From: Luteibacter sp. UNCMF331Sha3.1 | Lineage (GTDB): Bacteria > Pseudomonadota > Gammaproteobacteria > Xanthomonadales > Rhodanobacteraceae | DNA: 64,000 nt | Assembly: GCF_900109915.1 (NCBI RefSeq) | Contig: NZ_FOBU01000001.1 | Location: 626,764 to 690,763, forward strand | Direction of reading: 5' to 3' | Shown: in pieces, positions 33,055 to 41,598 of the stretch | Numbering within the stretch: position 1 is the stretch's first letter | Layout of the letters: each line of letters starts with the position of its first letter | Notes under the pieces: generated by a model | Databases searched by the model: none | What the model saw: only the letters and a program-made list of their open reading frames with translations | What the model was told of the DNA's origin: nothing | Made by a program: the position numbers and the translations under genes

Positions 33055-34437
33055 ATGGCAGTCAGCGTTTTCGACCTCTTCAAGATCGGCATCGGCCCGT
33101 CGTCGTCCCACACCGTGGGTCCGATGCGCGCCGGAGCGCGCTTCGCCGAGCATTGGCTCGACGAGAAAGGCGTGCTCGAGCGCGTGGCACGCGTGCGCTG
33201 CGAGCTGTTCGGATCGCTGGCGATGACCGGTCGCGGCCACGGCACCGACAAGGCCGTGCTGCTCGGTTTCGAGGGTGAATGGCCCGATCGTGTCGACCCC
33301 GACACCATCCCCGCCACGCTCGAGCGGATCCGCGCCACGAAGCGCATTCGCATCCTCGGGCGCCGGGAAATCGCCTTCGACGAAAAGTCGGACCTCGTCT
33401 TCAACAAGCGCCAGAAGCTCCCGTTCCACACCAACGGCATGCGCTTCTCGGCCTACGATGCCGACGGCAACGAACTCGCGACGCGCGATTACTACTCGGT
33501 GGGCGGCGGTTTCGTGGTCAATCCCGACGAAGCGGCCGAAGACCGCATCGTCGCCGATACCAGCGAACAACCCTACGCGTTCTCCACCGGCGACGAGCTG
33601 CTGGCACTGTGCAAGGAGCACGGGCTCACCATCGCGCAGCTGATGATGCGCAACGAGAGCATCTGGCGCCCAGAGGCCGAGACACGTACCGGCCTGCTGC
33701 GCATCTGGAAGGCGATGCAGGACTGCGTCGCGCGCGGCCTGCGCTCGCCAGGCGTGCTGCCCGGCGGCCTCAAGGTCAACCGCCGCGCCCCCGCGATGGC
33801 GGCGGAGCTGCGTGCGCAACCCGAGGCCGCGCTGCGCGATCCGCTCACCATCCTCGACTGGGTCAACCTCTACGCGCTCGCCGTCAACGAGGAAAACGCC
33901 GCCGGCGGCAGCGTGGTGACCGCGCCGACGAACGGCGCCGCGGGCATCGTCCCGGCGGTGCTGCACTACTACCGTCACTTCTGCCCCAACGCGTCCGAAG
34001 ACGGCGTGATCGAGTTCCTGCTCACGGCCGGCGCCATCGGCATCCTCTACAAGGAAAACGCGTCGATCTCCGGCGCCGAGGTCGGTTGCCAGGGCGAGGT
34101 CGGCGTGGCGTGTTCCATGGCCGCCGGCGGCCTGACGGCCGCGCTGGGCGGCAGCGTCACACAGGTGGAGAACGCCGCCGAGATCGGCATGGAACACAAT
34201 CTCGGCCTCACCTGCGACCCCATCGGCGGCCTCGTTCAGATCCCGTGCATCGAACGCAACGCGATGGGCGCCGTGAAGGCGATCAATGCGAGCCGCATGG
34301 CGCTGAAGAGCGACGGCAAGCACCACGTGTCGCTCGACAAGGTCATCGCCACCATGCGCGACACCGGTCGCGACATGAAGGACAAGTACAAGGAAACGTC
34401 CCGCGGCGGCCTCGCCGTCAACGTGATCGAGTGCTGA
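33055..34437 (+). CDS. sdaA: L-serine ammonia-lyase (iron-sulfur type, single chain)
   Basis: A 460-residue SdaA/SdaB-type enzyme that deaminates L-serine to pyruvate and ammonia. The N-terminal beta domain starts with the family signature [20 protein letters not shown]. The catalytic alpha domain follows, with the Fe-S ligands expected in [12 protein letters not shown] and [14 protein letters not shown] and the C-terminal NVIEC, whose Cys can occupy the open iron site. Length agrees with E. coli SdaA (454). A dyad overlaps its promoter. A hairpin without a T-run follows the stop. Confidence 0.96.
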   Translation: MAVSVFDLFKIGIGPSSSHTVGPMRAGARFAEHWLDEKGVLERVARVRCELFGSLAMTGRGHGTDKAVLLGFEGEWPDRVDPDTIPATLERIRATKRIRILGRREIAFDEKSDLVFNKRQKLPFHTNGMRFSAYDADGNELATRDYYSVGGGFVVNPDEAAEDRIVADTSEQPYAFSTGDELLALCKEHGLTIAQLMMRNESIWRPEAETRTGLLRIWKAMQDCVARGLRSPGVLPGGLKVNRRAPAMAAELRAQPEAALRDPLTILDWVNLYALAVNEENAAGGSVVTAPTNGAAGIVPAVLHYYRHFCPNASEDGVIEFLLTAGAIGILYKENASISGAEVGCQGEVGVACSMAAGGLTAALGGSVTQVENAAEIGMEHNLGLTCDPIGGLVQIPCIERNAMGAVKAINASRMALKSDGKHHVSLDKVIATMRDTGRDMKDKYKETSRGGLAVNVIEC

Positions 34438-34441
34438 TACC

Positions 34442-34461
34442 GGAGCGGGACCACCCGCTCC
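34442..34461. terminator. Convergent hairpin, possible bidirectional terminator
   Basis: GGAGCGGG and CCCGCTCC pair around ACCA between the convergent sdaA and lipoprotein-like genes. There is no T-run, so intrinsic termination would be weak; its position favours a terminator role. Confidence 0.45.
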
Positions 34462-34465
34462 CCCT

Positions 34466-34846
34466 TCACCTCGCCGGGCACATCCTGGGCAGCCGGTCGA
34501 CGGTCTCGACACGCACCGGCTCGTCCTCGCCCCACCAGTTGGCGACCGCCGAATAGCAGACCCGGAGCTTGCCCCGTCGGGTTTCGAAGCGCTGCTTGCT
34601 GGTGTACGCGAAGCAGGAAACCGACGACAGGCGACCCAGTTCGCGCATCGCGATGGCGCAGCGCCGCACGGCCTGCACGGGGTCTTCGCCGGGATATAGC
34701 GTGAAGTAGAAACCCTTGGCGGTACGGTCGTACGACTCCGAATCGATCAGCCGCCCGTCGTCGCTCCATCGCTCCTGGGCTGCGGCAATGCCGCATGCCG
34801 TCAAGGCAACGAGCAACACGCCGCTGGCGACCAACTTCGATTGCAT
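34466..34846 (-). CDS. Hypothetical exported protein, possible lipoprotein
   Basis: A 126-residue protein I do not recognise. The N-terminus is a signal sequence (MQSKLVASGVLLVALTACG) ending in LTAC, which fits a lipobox; cleavage after IAAAQ as a soluble protein is the alternative. The mature part has four further Cys (RRCAIAM, VSCFAYTS, RVCYSAV, RMCPAR), so two disulfides are likely, and aromatic segments FYFTLYPGEDP and NWWGEDEPV. It is monocistronic, between the serine deaminase and an amino acid permease on the opposite strand. Confidence 0.65.
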   Translation of the reverse strand: MQSKLVASGVLLVALTACGIAAAQERWSDDGRLIDSESYDRTAKGFYFTLYPGEDPVQAVRRCAIAMRELGRLSSVSCFAYTSKQRFETRRGKLRVCYSAVANWWGEDEPVRVETVDRLPRMCPAR

Positions 34847-35006
34847 CCGACCCCCTTCGTCCATACCGCGTCGGCCAGTGTATATCGACGCGCGTCCACT
34901 TGTGTGCTGCGACCGCGGGCTGACAGGCGCGGCCCGGGCTGTCATCATCCGGCCCTTGTGCCGCCCCGGGGCAGGTTCCCGCCCGCCCCGACCGACCGGA
35001 GTCATC

Positions 35007-36677
35007 ATGTCCCATAGCGCTATCCGCCGCGACGTCGGCGCCTTTGCCCTCATGCTTACCGGCCTGGGCTCGATCATCGGATCGGGCTGGCTGTTCGGCG
35101 CATGGCACGCCGCCCAGCTCGCCGGCCCCGGCGCGATCTACGCCTGGCTGATCGGCGCCGTCATCATCCTGTTCATCGCGCTGACCTACGCGGAACTGGG
35201 CGCGATGTTCCCCGAGTCCGGCGGCATGGTGCGTTACGGCCATTACTCGCACGGCTCGCTCGTCGGCTTCATCGCCGGCTGGGCCAACTGGATCGCGATC
35301 GTCTCAGTGATCCCGGTCGAGGCCGAAGCGTCCGTCCAGTACATGGCCTCGTGGCCGTGGGAATGGGCGGCATGGACGAAGGACCTCTACGTGGTCACCA
35401 ACGGCCACGGCGAACTGACGCCGCCGGGCCTCGCCATCGCGGTGGTGCTGGTGATGGTCTACTTCTTCCTCAACTTCTGGAGCGTGAAGCTGTTCGCCAA
35501 GAGCAACACGGCGATCACCGTCTTCAAGCTCGTCGTGCCGGCGGCCACCGGCATCGCGCTGATCGCCACCAGCTGGAACCCCGGCAACTTCGAGATCGGC
35601 GCGCACGGCGGCAGCCACGCGATCGACATCTCCTCGATCCTGACCGCGGTCGCCATCTCGGGCATCGTCTTCAGCTTCAACGGCTTCCAGAGCCCGGTGA
35701 ACCTCGCGGGCGAGGCGCGCAATCCGGGACGCAGCGTCCCCCTCGCGGTCATCGGCTCGATCCTGCTCGCCACGGTCGTCTACGTCATCCTGCAGGTCGC
35801 CTTCATCGGCGCCGTGCCGCCCGACCAGCTCGGCAACGGCTGGGCCGGCCTCGAGTACGCTTCGCCGTTCGCCCAGCTCGCCACCGCGCTGATGATCAAC
35901 TGGATGGCGATCCTGCTCTACGCCGACGCCTTCGTCAGCCCGAGCGGCACCGGCGCCACGTATACCGCGACCACCGCGCGCATGATCTACGCGATGGAGC
36001 GCAACGGCCATCTGCCGAAGATCTTCGGCCACATCCATCCGCGCTTCGGCATCCCTCGCCCGGCGATGTGGCTGAACCTCGTGGTGAGCTTCATCTTCCT
36101 GTTCTTCTTCCGTGGCTGGGGCACGCTGGCGGCGGTGATCTCCGTCTCGACGATCATCTCCTACCTCACCGGTCCGGTCAGCGTCATGACGCTGCGTCGT
36201 ACCGCGCCGGAACTGAAGCGTCCGCTGCGCATCCCGGGCCTTCCGGTACTCGCCGCGCTCGCCTTCATCTTCGCGACCGAACTGCTCTACTGGGCGAAAT
36301 GGCCGCTCACCGGCGAGATCATCCTGCTCATGGTCGTCGCGTTGCCGCTGTACTTCTACTACACCGCGAAGAGCGGCTGGGACGACTTCCGCCGCCACCT
36401 CAAGGGCTCGTGGTGGCTGATCGTCTACCTGCCGGTCATCGCGTTCGTGTCGTGGGCGGGCAGCAAGACCTTCGGCGGTCGCGACTACATCCCCTACGGC
36501 TACGACCTCGCTCTCGTCGCCGTCATCGGTGCGATCTTCTACTTCTGGGGCATCGCCTCGGGCTGGCGCACGCCGATGGTCGAAGCCGCGCGCTTCCACC
36601 ACGACGAAGTGCTCCCGGGTGAACCGGACCTCCCGCCGAGCGCCGAAGAGGCCGAACGGGTTACCGGTCACAGGTAA
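35007..36677 (+). CDS. APC-superfamily amino acid permease
   Basis: A 556-residue membrane transporter with about 12-14 helices. The first helix carries the unwound GSIIGSGWLFG motif that binds the substrate carboxylate in APC transporters. NGFQSPVNLAGEARNPGRS is the helix 6 region, and PSGTGATYTATTARMIYAMERNG is the conserved helix 8 segment. The C-terminus is an acidic cytoplasmic tail (PGEPDLPPSAEEAERV). It belongs to the amino acid:proton symporter group; the substrate is not readable. A strong intrinsic terminator follows. Upstream lies the serine deaminase region, suggesting but not proving amino acid catabolic use. Confidence 0.9.
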   Translation: MSHSAIRRDVGAFALMLTGLGSIIGSGWLFGAWHAAQLAGPGAIYAWLIGAVIILFIALTYAELGAMFPESGGMVRYGHYSHGSLVGFIAGWANWIAIVSVIPVEAEASVQYMASWPWEWAAWTKDLYVVTNGHGELTPPGLAIAVVLVMVYFFLNFWSVKLFAKSNTAITVFKLVVPAATGIALIATSWNPGNFEIGAHGGSHAIDISSILTAVAISGIVFSFNGFQSPVNLAGEARNPGRSVPLAVIGSILLATVVYVILQVAFIGAVPPDQLGNGWAGLEYASPFAQLATALMINWMAILLYADAFVSPSGTGATYTATTARMIYAMERNGHLPKIFGHIHPRFGIPRPAMWLNLVVSFIFLFFFRGWGTLAAVISVSTIISYLTGPVSVMTLRRTAPELKRPLRIPGLPVLAALAFIFATELLYWAKWPLTGEIILLMVVALPLYFYYTAKSGWDDFRRHLKGSWWLIVYLPVIAFVSWAGSKTFGGRDYIPYGYDLALVAVIGAIFYFWGIASGWRTPMVEAARFHHDEVLPGEPDLPPSAEEAERVTGHR

Positions 36678-36679
36678 CG

Positions 36680-36712
36680 AAAAAAAGCCGCCCTCCCGGG
36701 CGGTTTTTTTTT
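36680..36712. terminator. Intrinsic terminator, bidirectional
   Basis: CCGCCC and GGGCGG pair around TCCC (36688-36703). A nine-base T-run follows on the plus strand and a seven-base A-run precedes, so it can end the permease transcript and also the minus-strand methionine operon. Confidence 0.92.
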
Positions 36713-36768
36713 GGGCTCGGCTTTGCCAGGAGCGTCCCTCGGGGAAAACCGCTCCGGGCAAGCTTTCC

Positions 36769-36794
36769 GTGGGAGCGGCCTTGGCCGCTCGCAC
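36769..36794. repeat. REP palindrome (GTGGGAGC type, short)
   Basis: GTGGGAGCGGCC and GGCCGCTCGCAC pair around TT with one mismatch. It lies 10 bases from the hom stop codon. Confidence 0.8.
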
Positions 36795-36803
36795 ACACAC
36801 GCT

Positions 36804-37871
36804 TCAGATCGCCAGCACATCCCCCAGCAGCGCCTGCGCCGTGATCTCCGGACCCGCGCCGGGTCCCTGGATCACCAGCGGCGTCGAGTGGTAACGCGTG
36901 GTCGTCAGGGCGAACTGGTTGTCGGTACCGGAGAGGCGCGCGGCCGGGTGCTCGGGATTCACCTCGACGAGGCCGACGCGCGCGCGGCCGCGCTGGTTCA
37001 GGCGCGCGAGGTAACGAAGCACCTTGCCGTTCGCGGCAGCCGCGGCATGGCGCGCGCGCAACGGTTCGTCGAGTTCGCCGAGCCGGTCGAGGAACGTCTT
37101 CGTGTCCACGTCCCTCAACGCGTCCGGCACCACACTCTCGACTTCCACCTCGTCGCTGCCGAGCGCGAATCCTGCGTTGCGGGCAATGATGAGCAGCTTG
37201 CGTGCGACGTCTTCGCCGGACAGATCGGAGCGCGGATCCGGCTCGGTGAACCCAAGACGACGCGCCTCGCGCAACAGCTCCGAGAAGGGACGCTTGCCGT
37301 CGTAATGATTGAACAGCCACGATAGCGACCCGGAAAACACGCCTTCGAGGGTCAGGAGACTGTCGCCGCAGTGGCGCAGGCGACGCAGTGTCGAGAGCAC
37401 CGGCAGGCCCGCTCCGACCGTCGCCGCGTCGCCGTAGACCGCGCCCGCCGACGACGCGCTCTGCAGCGCGCGCCATCCCGAAAGATGCCCGCCGGCGAGT
37501 GCCTTGTTGGCGGTGACGACGTGATAGCCGGCCGACAGCCACTCCGCGTGGCGACCGGCCTCCTTCGTACAGGCCGTGGCGTCGATCACGACCTTGCGCT
37601 GCGCGCCGGTCGCGTCGAGCGCGGCGAACAACGGGGCATTGTCGCGCCCCTCCCTGCCGTGGGCGAGGTGCTCCGCGACATCGGCGGGCGACCCACCGTC
37701 CGCCAGCACGTGCTGGCGTGTCGAGTTCGCCGCGGCGACCAGCCGCAACGAGCGCGCGGCGGGCGTGCCGAGAAGGGTGAGCAAGGCGCGCCCCACCACA
37801 CCGGTGCCGAGCAGGATCACGGCCGTGCGCGGCACGAGGGACGCCTGCGGCGCGATCGCCACCGCGCTCAT
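36804..37871 (-). CDS. hom: Homoserine dehydrogenase
   Basis: A 355-residue monofunctional NAD(P)-dependent homoserine dehydrogenase. The dinucleotide motif is ILLGTGVVGRAL near 20. The catalytic domain has TANKALAG (catalytic Lys region), YGDAATVGAGLPVL and the signature GEDVARKLLIIARNAG. It lacks the C-terminal ACT domain and resembles the dehydrogenase half of ThrA/MetL. It supplies homoserine for methionine and threonine synthesis. It is the last gene of metX-metB-hom, overlapping metB by 4 bases, so the SAM riboswitch should also limit homoserine supply from this copy. Confidence 0.93.
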   Translation of the reverse strand: MSAVAIAPQASLVPRTAVILLGTGVVGRALLTLLGTPAARSLRLVAAANSTRQHVLADGGSPADVAEHLAHGREGRDNAPLFAALDATGAQRKVVIDATACTKEAGRHAEWLSAGYHVVTANKALAGGHLSGWRALQSASSAGAVYGDAATVGAGLPVLSTLRRLRHCGDSLLTLEGVFSGSLSWLFNHYDGKRPFSELLREARRLGFTEPDPRSDLSGEDVARKLLIIARNAGFALGSDEVEVESVVPDALRDVDTKTFLDRLGELDEPLRARHAAAAANGKVLRYLARLNQRGRARVGLVEVNPEHPAARLSGTDNQFALTTTRYHSTPLVIQGPGAGPEITAQALLGDVLAI

Positions 37872-39061
37872 GCGCCGACCTTGCGTTTCGACGCGACCGG
37901 CGCGACCGCCGCGGCGCGCGCGAGGCCCGCCTCGATGTCCGCGACGAGGTCGTCGCCATCCTCGATGCCGATCGAGAGTCGGAGCAGGTTGTCGCCGATG
38001 CCCGCGATGCGCCGCGCTTCCGGCGCCATCGAGGCGTGGGTCATCGTGGCGGGATGAGCGACAAGGCTTTCGACGCCACCCAGCGATTCCGCGAGCGAGA
38101 AGTAGCGCAGACCGTCGACGAACGCGCGGATCGCCTCGGTGCCGCCGGCGATCTCGAAACTGAGCATCGCACCGAACCCCGCCTGCTGGCGCTGGGCGAG
38201 CTGGTGCCCGGGATGCGTCGCGAGACCGGGGTAGTAGATACGCTCCACCGCGTCGTGCGCGTCGAGGCAGGCGGCCACGCGATGCGCGTTCTCTTCGTGC
38301 GCGCGCAGCCGCACGGCGAGCGTGCGCACACCGCGCAGGGTGAGGAAACTGTCGAACGGCGAACCGGTCAGCCCGTTGCAGTTGCCCCACCACTTCAGCT
38401 GCTCGGCAACCGCGGCGTCGGCCGCGATCACGGCGCCGCCGACGACGTCGCTATGGCCGTTGATGTACTTGGTGGTCGAGTGCACGACGATATCGGCACC
38501 GAGCCTGATGGGCTGCTGCAAGGCTGGCGAGAGAAACGTGTTGTCGACGACGACGAGCGCACCGACGCTGTGTGCGGCCTGGGCGACGTGGCGAACATCC
38601 GTGATACGCAGCAACGGGTTCGACGGCGTCTCGACCCAGACCAGCGCGGGCCTGGCGGCGAGACCTTCCGCCAGTGCCGCCGGATCGGTGAAGTCGACGA
38701 AACGCACGCTGAAACGACCCTTCTTCGCCCACGCGTCGAGCAGGCGCCACGTGCCGCCGTAGCAATCGTGCGCCGCCAGCACGAGACCGCCCGCCGGAAC
38801 GATCTCCAGAGCCAGTGCCACCGCGGACATGCCGCTGCCGGTGACGACCGTGCCGGCGCCTTCTTCGAGCTCCGTGAGCGCATCGGCGAGAAGATCGCGC
38901 GTGGGGTTGCCGCTGCGCGAATAATCGTAGGCGCGCTTGTTGCCGAAGCCGTCGAAGGAATAGTTCGTCGAGAGGTGCAGCGGCGGGACGACCGCGCCGT
39001 GCTGCGTATCGGATTCGATGCCGGCGCGCACGGCGCGGGTACAAAGACGGGAATCGGTCAT
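37868..39061 (-). CDS. metB: Cystathionine gamma-synthase / O-succinylhomoserine (thiol)-lyase
   Basis: A 397-residue PLP enzyme of the Cys/Met metabolism family. Signatures are YDYSRSGNPTRDLLADAL, GSGMSAVALAL, VDNTFLSPALQQP and the Schiff-base lysine in VHSTTKYINGHSDVVGG. It condenses activated homoserine with cysteine to cystathionine, or with sulfide in some members. The gene begins three bases after the metX stop. The operon context makes the methionine role firm; choice between cystathionine synthase and sulfhydrylase is not settled by sequence reading. Confidence 0.93.
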   Translation of the reverse strand: MTDSRLCTRAVRAGIESDTQHGAVVPPLHLSTNYSFDGFGNKRAYDYSRSGNPTRDLLADALTELEEGAGTVVTGSGMSAVALALEIVPAGGLVLAAHDCYGGTWRLLDAWAKKGRFSVRFVDFTDPAALAEGLAARPALVWVETPSNPLLRITDVRHVAQAAHSVGALVVVDNTFLSPALQQPIRLGADIVVHSTTKYINGHSDVVGGAVIAADAAVAEQLKWWGNCNGLTGSPFDSFLTLRGVRTLAVRLRAHEENAHRVAACLDAHDAVERIYYPGLATHPGHQLAQRQQAGFGAMLSFEIAGGTEAIRAFVDGLRYFSLAESLGGVESLVAHPATMTHASMAPEARRIAGIGDNLLRLSIGIEDGDDLVADIEAGLARAAAVAPVASKRKVGA

Positions 39062-39064
39062 GGC

Positions 39065-40102
39065 TTAGCGGTCTCCGCGACAGTCGTTGAGTGCGTGACG
39101 CAGCACGGGAGCGAGCTGCACGGTTTCTTTGAGAAAGGCGTCGTGTCCGTAAGGGGATTCCACGACTTCGAGGGTGGCGGTGCCGCCCAGACGACGCTGC
39201 AGTTCGCACAGGTCGGCCAACGGCACGAGACGGTCCGACGGAAACCCCACGAGCACGGTCGGCGCGCCGATGCGCTCCGGCTGCACGTCGTGCAGGTCGA
39301 TCGACTCCGAGAGGGCGAGGAAGCGCTCGGGATCGAAGCGCTCGACGAAGCGGCGCCCCGCATGCTCGAGATAATCCTCGACCGGGAAACGGAAACGGCC
39401 GTCGCGCAGTTCCGGTCCGGCGGCGAAACGTCGCGAGAATTCCTCGCTGCCGCGATAGGTGGTCATCGCCAGCTGCCGCGCGAGGGCCAGCGCTTCGTCG
39501 GTACGGCCCGAGCCGATCCCGAGCCGCACGATGCCTCGCTGCACCGATCGCTGCGCCGTGGACAAAGGATGCGGCCGGTGCGCGCCGGCGAGCAGGACGA
39601 GCGACTTCACCTTCGCCGGATGCGCGGCGGCGAACGCGAGGCCCACCATCGCGCCGTACGACGAACCGATGAACGCGTGCACGCGTCCGATGCCCAGTTC
39701 GTCGACCAGCGCAGCGAGTGCGGCGGCCTGATCCTCGCTCGACACGGAGGCGACGTCGCCCAGGTCGGTCGGCACGAGCCAGTCGATGGAGAGTACGCGA
39801 CAGGCCTCGAGGTCGACCGCGGCACCTTCGGCGACGAGTTCCTGCCACCAGCCGCCGGTGCGCTCGCGCCCCGCGCACACATCGCGGTCGGCGGAAATGC
39901 CCCCCTGCACGATCACCGTTGGCGCGTTCGGCGCGCCGCACCACAGATAGCGCACGTCGACCTCGACGATGTCGCTGCCGTACTTCGGCGTGAACGACAC
40001 ACGGCGGGTACCGCGCTGTTCGCTGAGATCGCTCGCGCGACGGGGCGCGGCGGCGACGGTCGCTTCGGGGAAGGAGATCACGGTGGCGGGCTCTGCTGGC
40101 AT
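39065..40102 (-). CDS. metX: Homoserine O-acyltransferase (MetX type, probably O-succinyl)
   Basis: A 345-residue alpha/beta-hydrolase-fold acyltransferase. VIVQGGISADRDVCAG forms the oxyanion region, GSSYGAMVGLAFAAAHP the nucleophile elbow, and late Asp and His are expected in LVGFPSDRLVP and SPYGHDAF. It activates homoserine for metB. MetX enzymes of Xanthomonas relatives use succinyl-CoA, so succinyltransfer is inferred. The start MPAEPATVISF is preceded by AGGAA at 40114-40110. A SAM-I riboswitch lies in its leader, with a sequence that can pair over this ribosome binding site. Confidence 0.93.
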   Translation of the reverse strand: MPAEPATVISFPEATVAAAPRRASDLSEQRGTRRVSFTPKYGSDIVEVDVRYLWCGAPNAPTVIVQGGISADRDVCAGRERTGGWWQELVAEGAAVDLEACRVLSIDWLVPTDLGDVASVSSEDQAAALAALVDELGIGRVHAFIGSSYGAMVGLAFAAAHPAKVKSLVLLAGAHRPHPLSTAQRSVQRGIVRLGIGSGRTDEALALARQLAMTTYRGSEEFSRRFAAGPELRDGRFRFPVEDYLEHAGRRFVERFDPERFLALSESIDLHDVQPERIGAPTVLVGFPSDRLVPLADLCELQRRLGGTATLEVVESPYGHDAFLKETVQLAPVLRHALNDCRGDR

Positions 40103-40189
40103 GTCCGGGTTCCTGCGGTCGGGATCGAGCCTTCGCGGGTACCAATAACGGACTGCCGGCGACGGATGTGCGGACGCACGCCCGGAACG

Positions 40190-40306
40190 GACATTCCCAT
40201 CTATCGGCTGGCGTGCATGCACGCCCCGCAGGAGTTGGCACCGTCGCGGAAATCCGCAGGTTGCCCCGGCTTCAAAGGGCCTGTCCCTCAGCCGGTCTCG
40301 ATGAGT
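40190..40306 (-). ncRNA. SAM-I (S-box) riboswitch
   Basis: Reading the minus strand, the core runs ATCGAGACCGGC, then CTGAGGGACAGGCCC, then TTTGAAGCCGGGGCAACC (40291-40259 for the last two). It closes with GGTGCCAACTCC (40242-40231) and a P4 hairpin GGCGTGCATGCACGCC (40225-40210). These are the S-box P2 arms with the GAGGGA kink-turn, the pseudoknot loop, P3 and P4 in the correct order. It lies between a sigma-70 promoter and metX. The RNA just downstream (40194-40184) can pair with the metX ribosome binding site and start codon, suggesting translational control. P1 is short and its ends are approximate. Confidence 0.92.
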
Positions 40307-40313
40307 GAAACCG

Positions 40314-40342
40314 ACGATACGCGCCGATTCCTGTTGTGTCAA
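40314..40342 (-). promoter_or_regulatory. Sigma-70 promoter of the metX-metB-hom operon
   Basis: On the minus strand TTGACA (40342-40337) is a perfect -35, followed by a 17-base spacer and TATCGT (40319-40314) as -10. Transcription would start about seven bases later, directly before the SAM riboswitch. Confidence 0.85.
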
Positions 40343-40412
40343 CAGCCGTATAGACGTCCAGATGGCTAGACTCTCATGATCTCCAAATGACGCCCTGCTT
40401 GCCGCCAGCCCT

Positions 40413-40481
40413 TGTGGGAGCGGCCTCGGCCGCGATGATTGCCTGCGGCAAGCACCCATCGCGGCCGAGGCCGCTCCCACA
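40413..40481. repeat. REP/BIME palindrome (GTGGGAGC type, long)
   Basis: Perfect 25-base arms TGTGGGAGCGGCCTCGGC...GCGATG (40413-40437) and their complement (40457-40481) enclose a 19-base centre. It lies between the divergent met promoter and cysM and is the same class as the copies near 12.7 and 60.0 kb. Confidence 0.9.
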
Positions 40482-40525
40482 GGTCGGATCCCACGAAGCA
40501 CTCGCTGGGGTTCCGATAGGTCCGG

Positions 40526-40531
40526 TACGAT
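40526..40531 (+). promoter_or_regulatory. Candidate -10 element, leaderless cysteine synthase start
   Basis: TACGAT ends six bases before the ATG at 40538, and only C and T residues lie between, with no Shine-Dalgarno sequence. A leaderless transcript is suggested. Confidence 0.35.
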
Positions 40532-40537
40532 TCCCCC

Positions 40538-41551
40538 ATGACCATTCACACCGACTTCGCCGCCGCCATCGGCAACACCCCCCTCCTCCGCCTGCGCGAG
40601 GCGTCCGAGGCCACCGGCTGCGAGATCCTCGCCAAGGCCGAGTTCATGAATCCGGGCGGGTCGGTGAAGGACCGCACCGCGCTGGGTCTCATCGAGGACG
40701 CCGAGCGCCGCGGCCTCCTCCGGCCCGGCTGCACGGTCATCGAAGGCACGGCGGGCAACACGGGCATCGGGCTGGCCCTGCTCGGCGCCAGCCGCGGCTA
40801 CCGCACCGTCGTGGTGATGCCGGACACCCAGAGCCGCGAAAAGATCGACACCCTGCGGGTCATGGGCGTGGATATCCGGCTGGTGCCGGTCGTTCCGTTC
40901 ACGGACCCCAATCACTACGCACGCGTCGCGAAGGCGATGGCCGAGACCCTCAATGCGGCCGCCCCCGGCAGCGCGTGGTTCGCCGACCAGTTCGACAATC
41001 CCGCCAATCGGGACTGGCACGAGGCCCACACGGGCGCCGAGATCTGGGACGAGACCGACGGCAAGGTCGACGGTTTCGTCTGCGCGGCGGGAACCGGCGG
41101 CACGATCGCGGGCGTCGGCAAGGCCCTCAAGGCCCGCCGGGCGGCCATCCGGATCGCCCTGGCGGATCCGGCCGGATCGATCTTCGCCAGCTATGTGAAG
41201 ACGGGAGAGCTCGTGGGCAGCGGCACCTCGATCAGCGAGGGGATCGGCAACAGCCGGCTGACGGCCAATTTCCTCGCCGCCCCGATCGACCAGGCCTGGT
41301 CCATCCCGGACGACGAGTCGGTGCCGATCCTGCACGACCTGCTCCACCACGAGGGGTACTGCGTGGGCGGTTCCAGCGGGGTCAACGTGGCTGGCGCCAT
41401 CCGACTGGCGCGGGAACTGGGCCCGGGCCACACGATCGTCACCGTGCTGTGCGACGGCGGCATGCGCTATCAGGGCAAGCTGTTCAACCCGGCGTTCCTG
41501 CGCGAGAAGGCGATCCCGGTCCCGGCGTGGCTCGACCGCGCGCTCGGCTAA
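40538..41551 (+). CDS. Cysteine synthase / CBS-like PLP enzyme
   Basis: A 337-residue fold-type II PLP enzyme of the cysteine synthase family. Features are AIGNTPLLRL at the start, the Schiff-base lysine in NPGGSVKDRTA, the phosphate loop GTGGTIAG, and the substrate loop EGTAGNTGIG. The sequence between 95 and 180 (VPFTDPNHYARVAKAM, ADQFDNPANRDWH) is like the CysK-related proteins annotated as cysteine synthase A in Xanthomonadales. It makes cysteine from O-acetylserine and sulfide, which fits its place beside the methionine operon. The ATG lacks an obvious ribosome binding site. Confidence 0.88.
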   Translation: MTIHTDFAAAIGNTPLLRLREASEATGCEILAKAEFMNPGGSVKDRTALGLIEDAERRGLLRPGCTVIEGTAGNTGIGLALLGASRGYRTVVVMPDTQSREKIDTLRVMGVDIRLVPVVPFTDPNHYARVAKAMAETLNAAAPGSAWFADQFDNPANRDWHEAHTGAEIWDETDGKVDGFVCAAGTGGTIAGVGKALKARRAAIRIALADPAGSIFASYVKTGELVGSGTSISEGIGNSRLTANFLAAPIDQAWSIPDDESVPILHDLLHHEGYCVGGSSGVNVAGAIRLARELGPGHTIVTVLCDGGMRYQGKLFNPAFLREKAIPVPAWLDRALG

Positions 41552-41558
41552 GCGCTGG

Positions 41559-41564
41559 TAGAAT
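41559..41564 (+). promoter_or_regulatory. Candidate prfC -10 element
   Basis: TAGAAT lies eight bases after the cysteine synthase stop and 34 bases before the prfC ATG. It has the same form as the -10 at 33013 and 28063, so prfC may have its own promoter. Confidence 0.45.
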
Positions 41565-41598
41565 AGGCGGTTAGCCCGCCTTAGCGACCTTGAGACCG

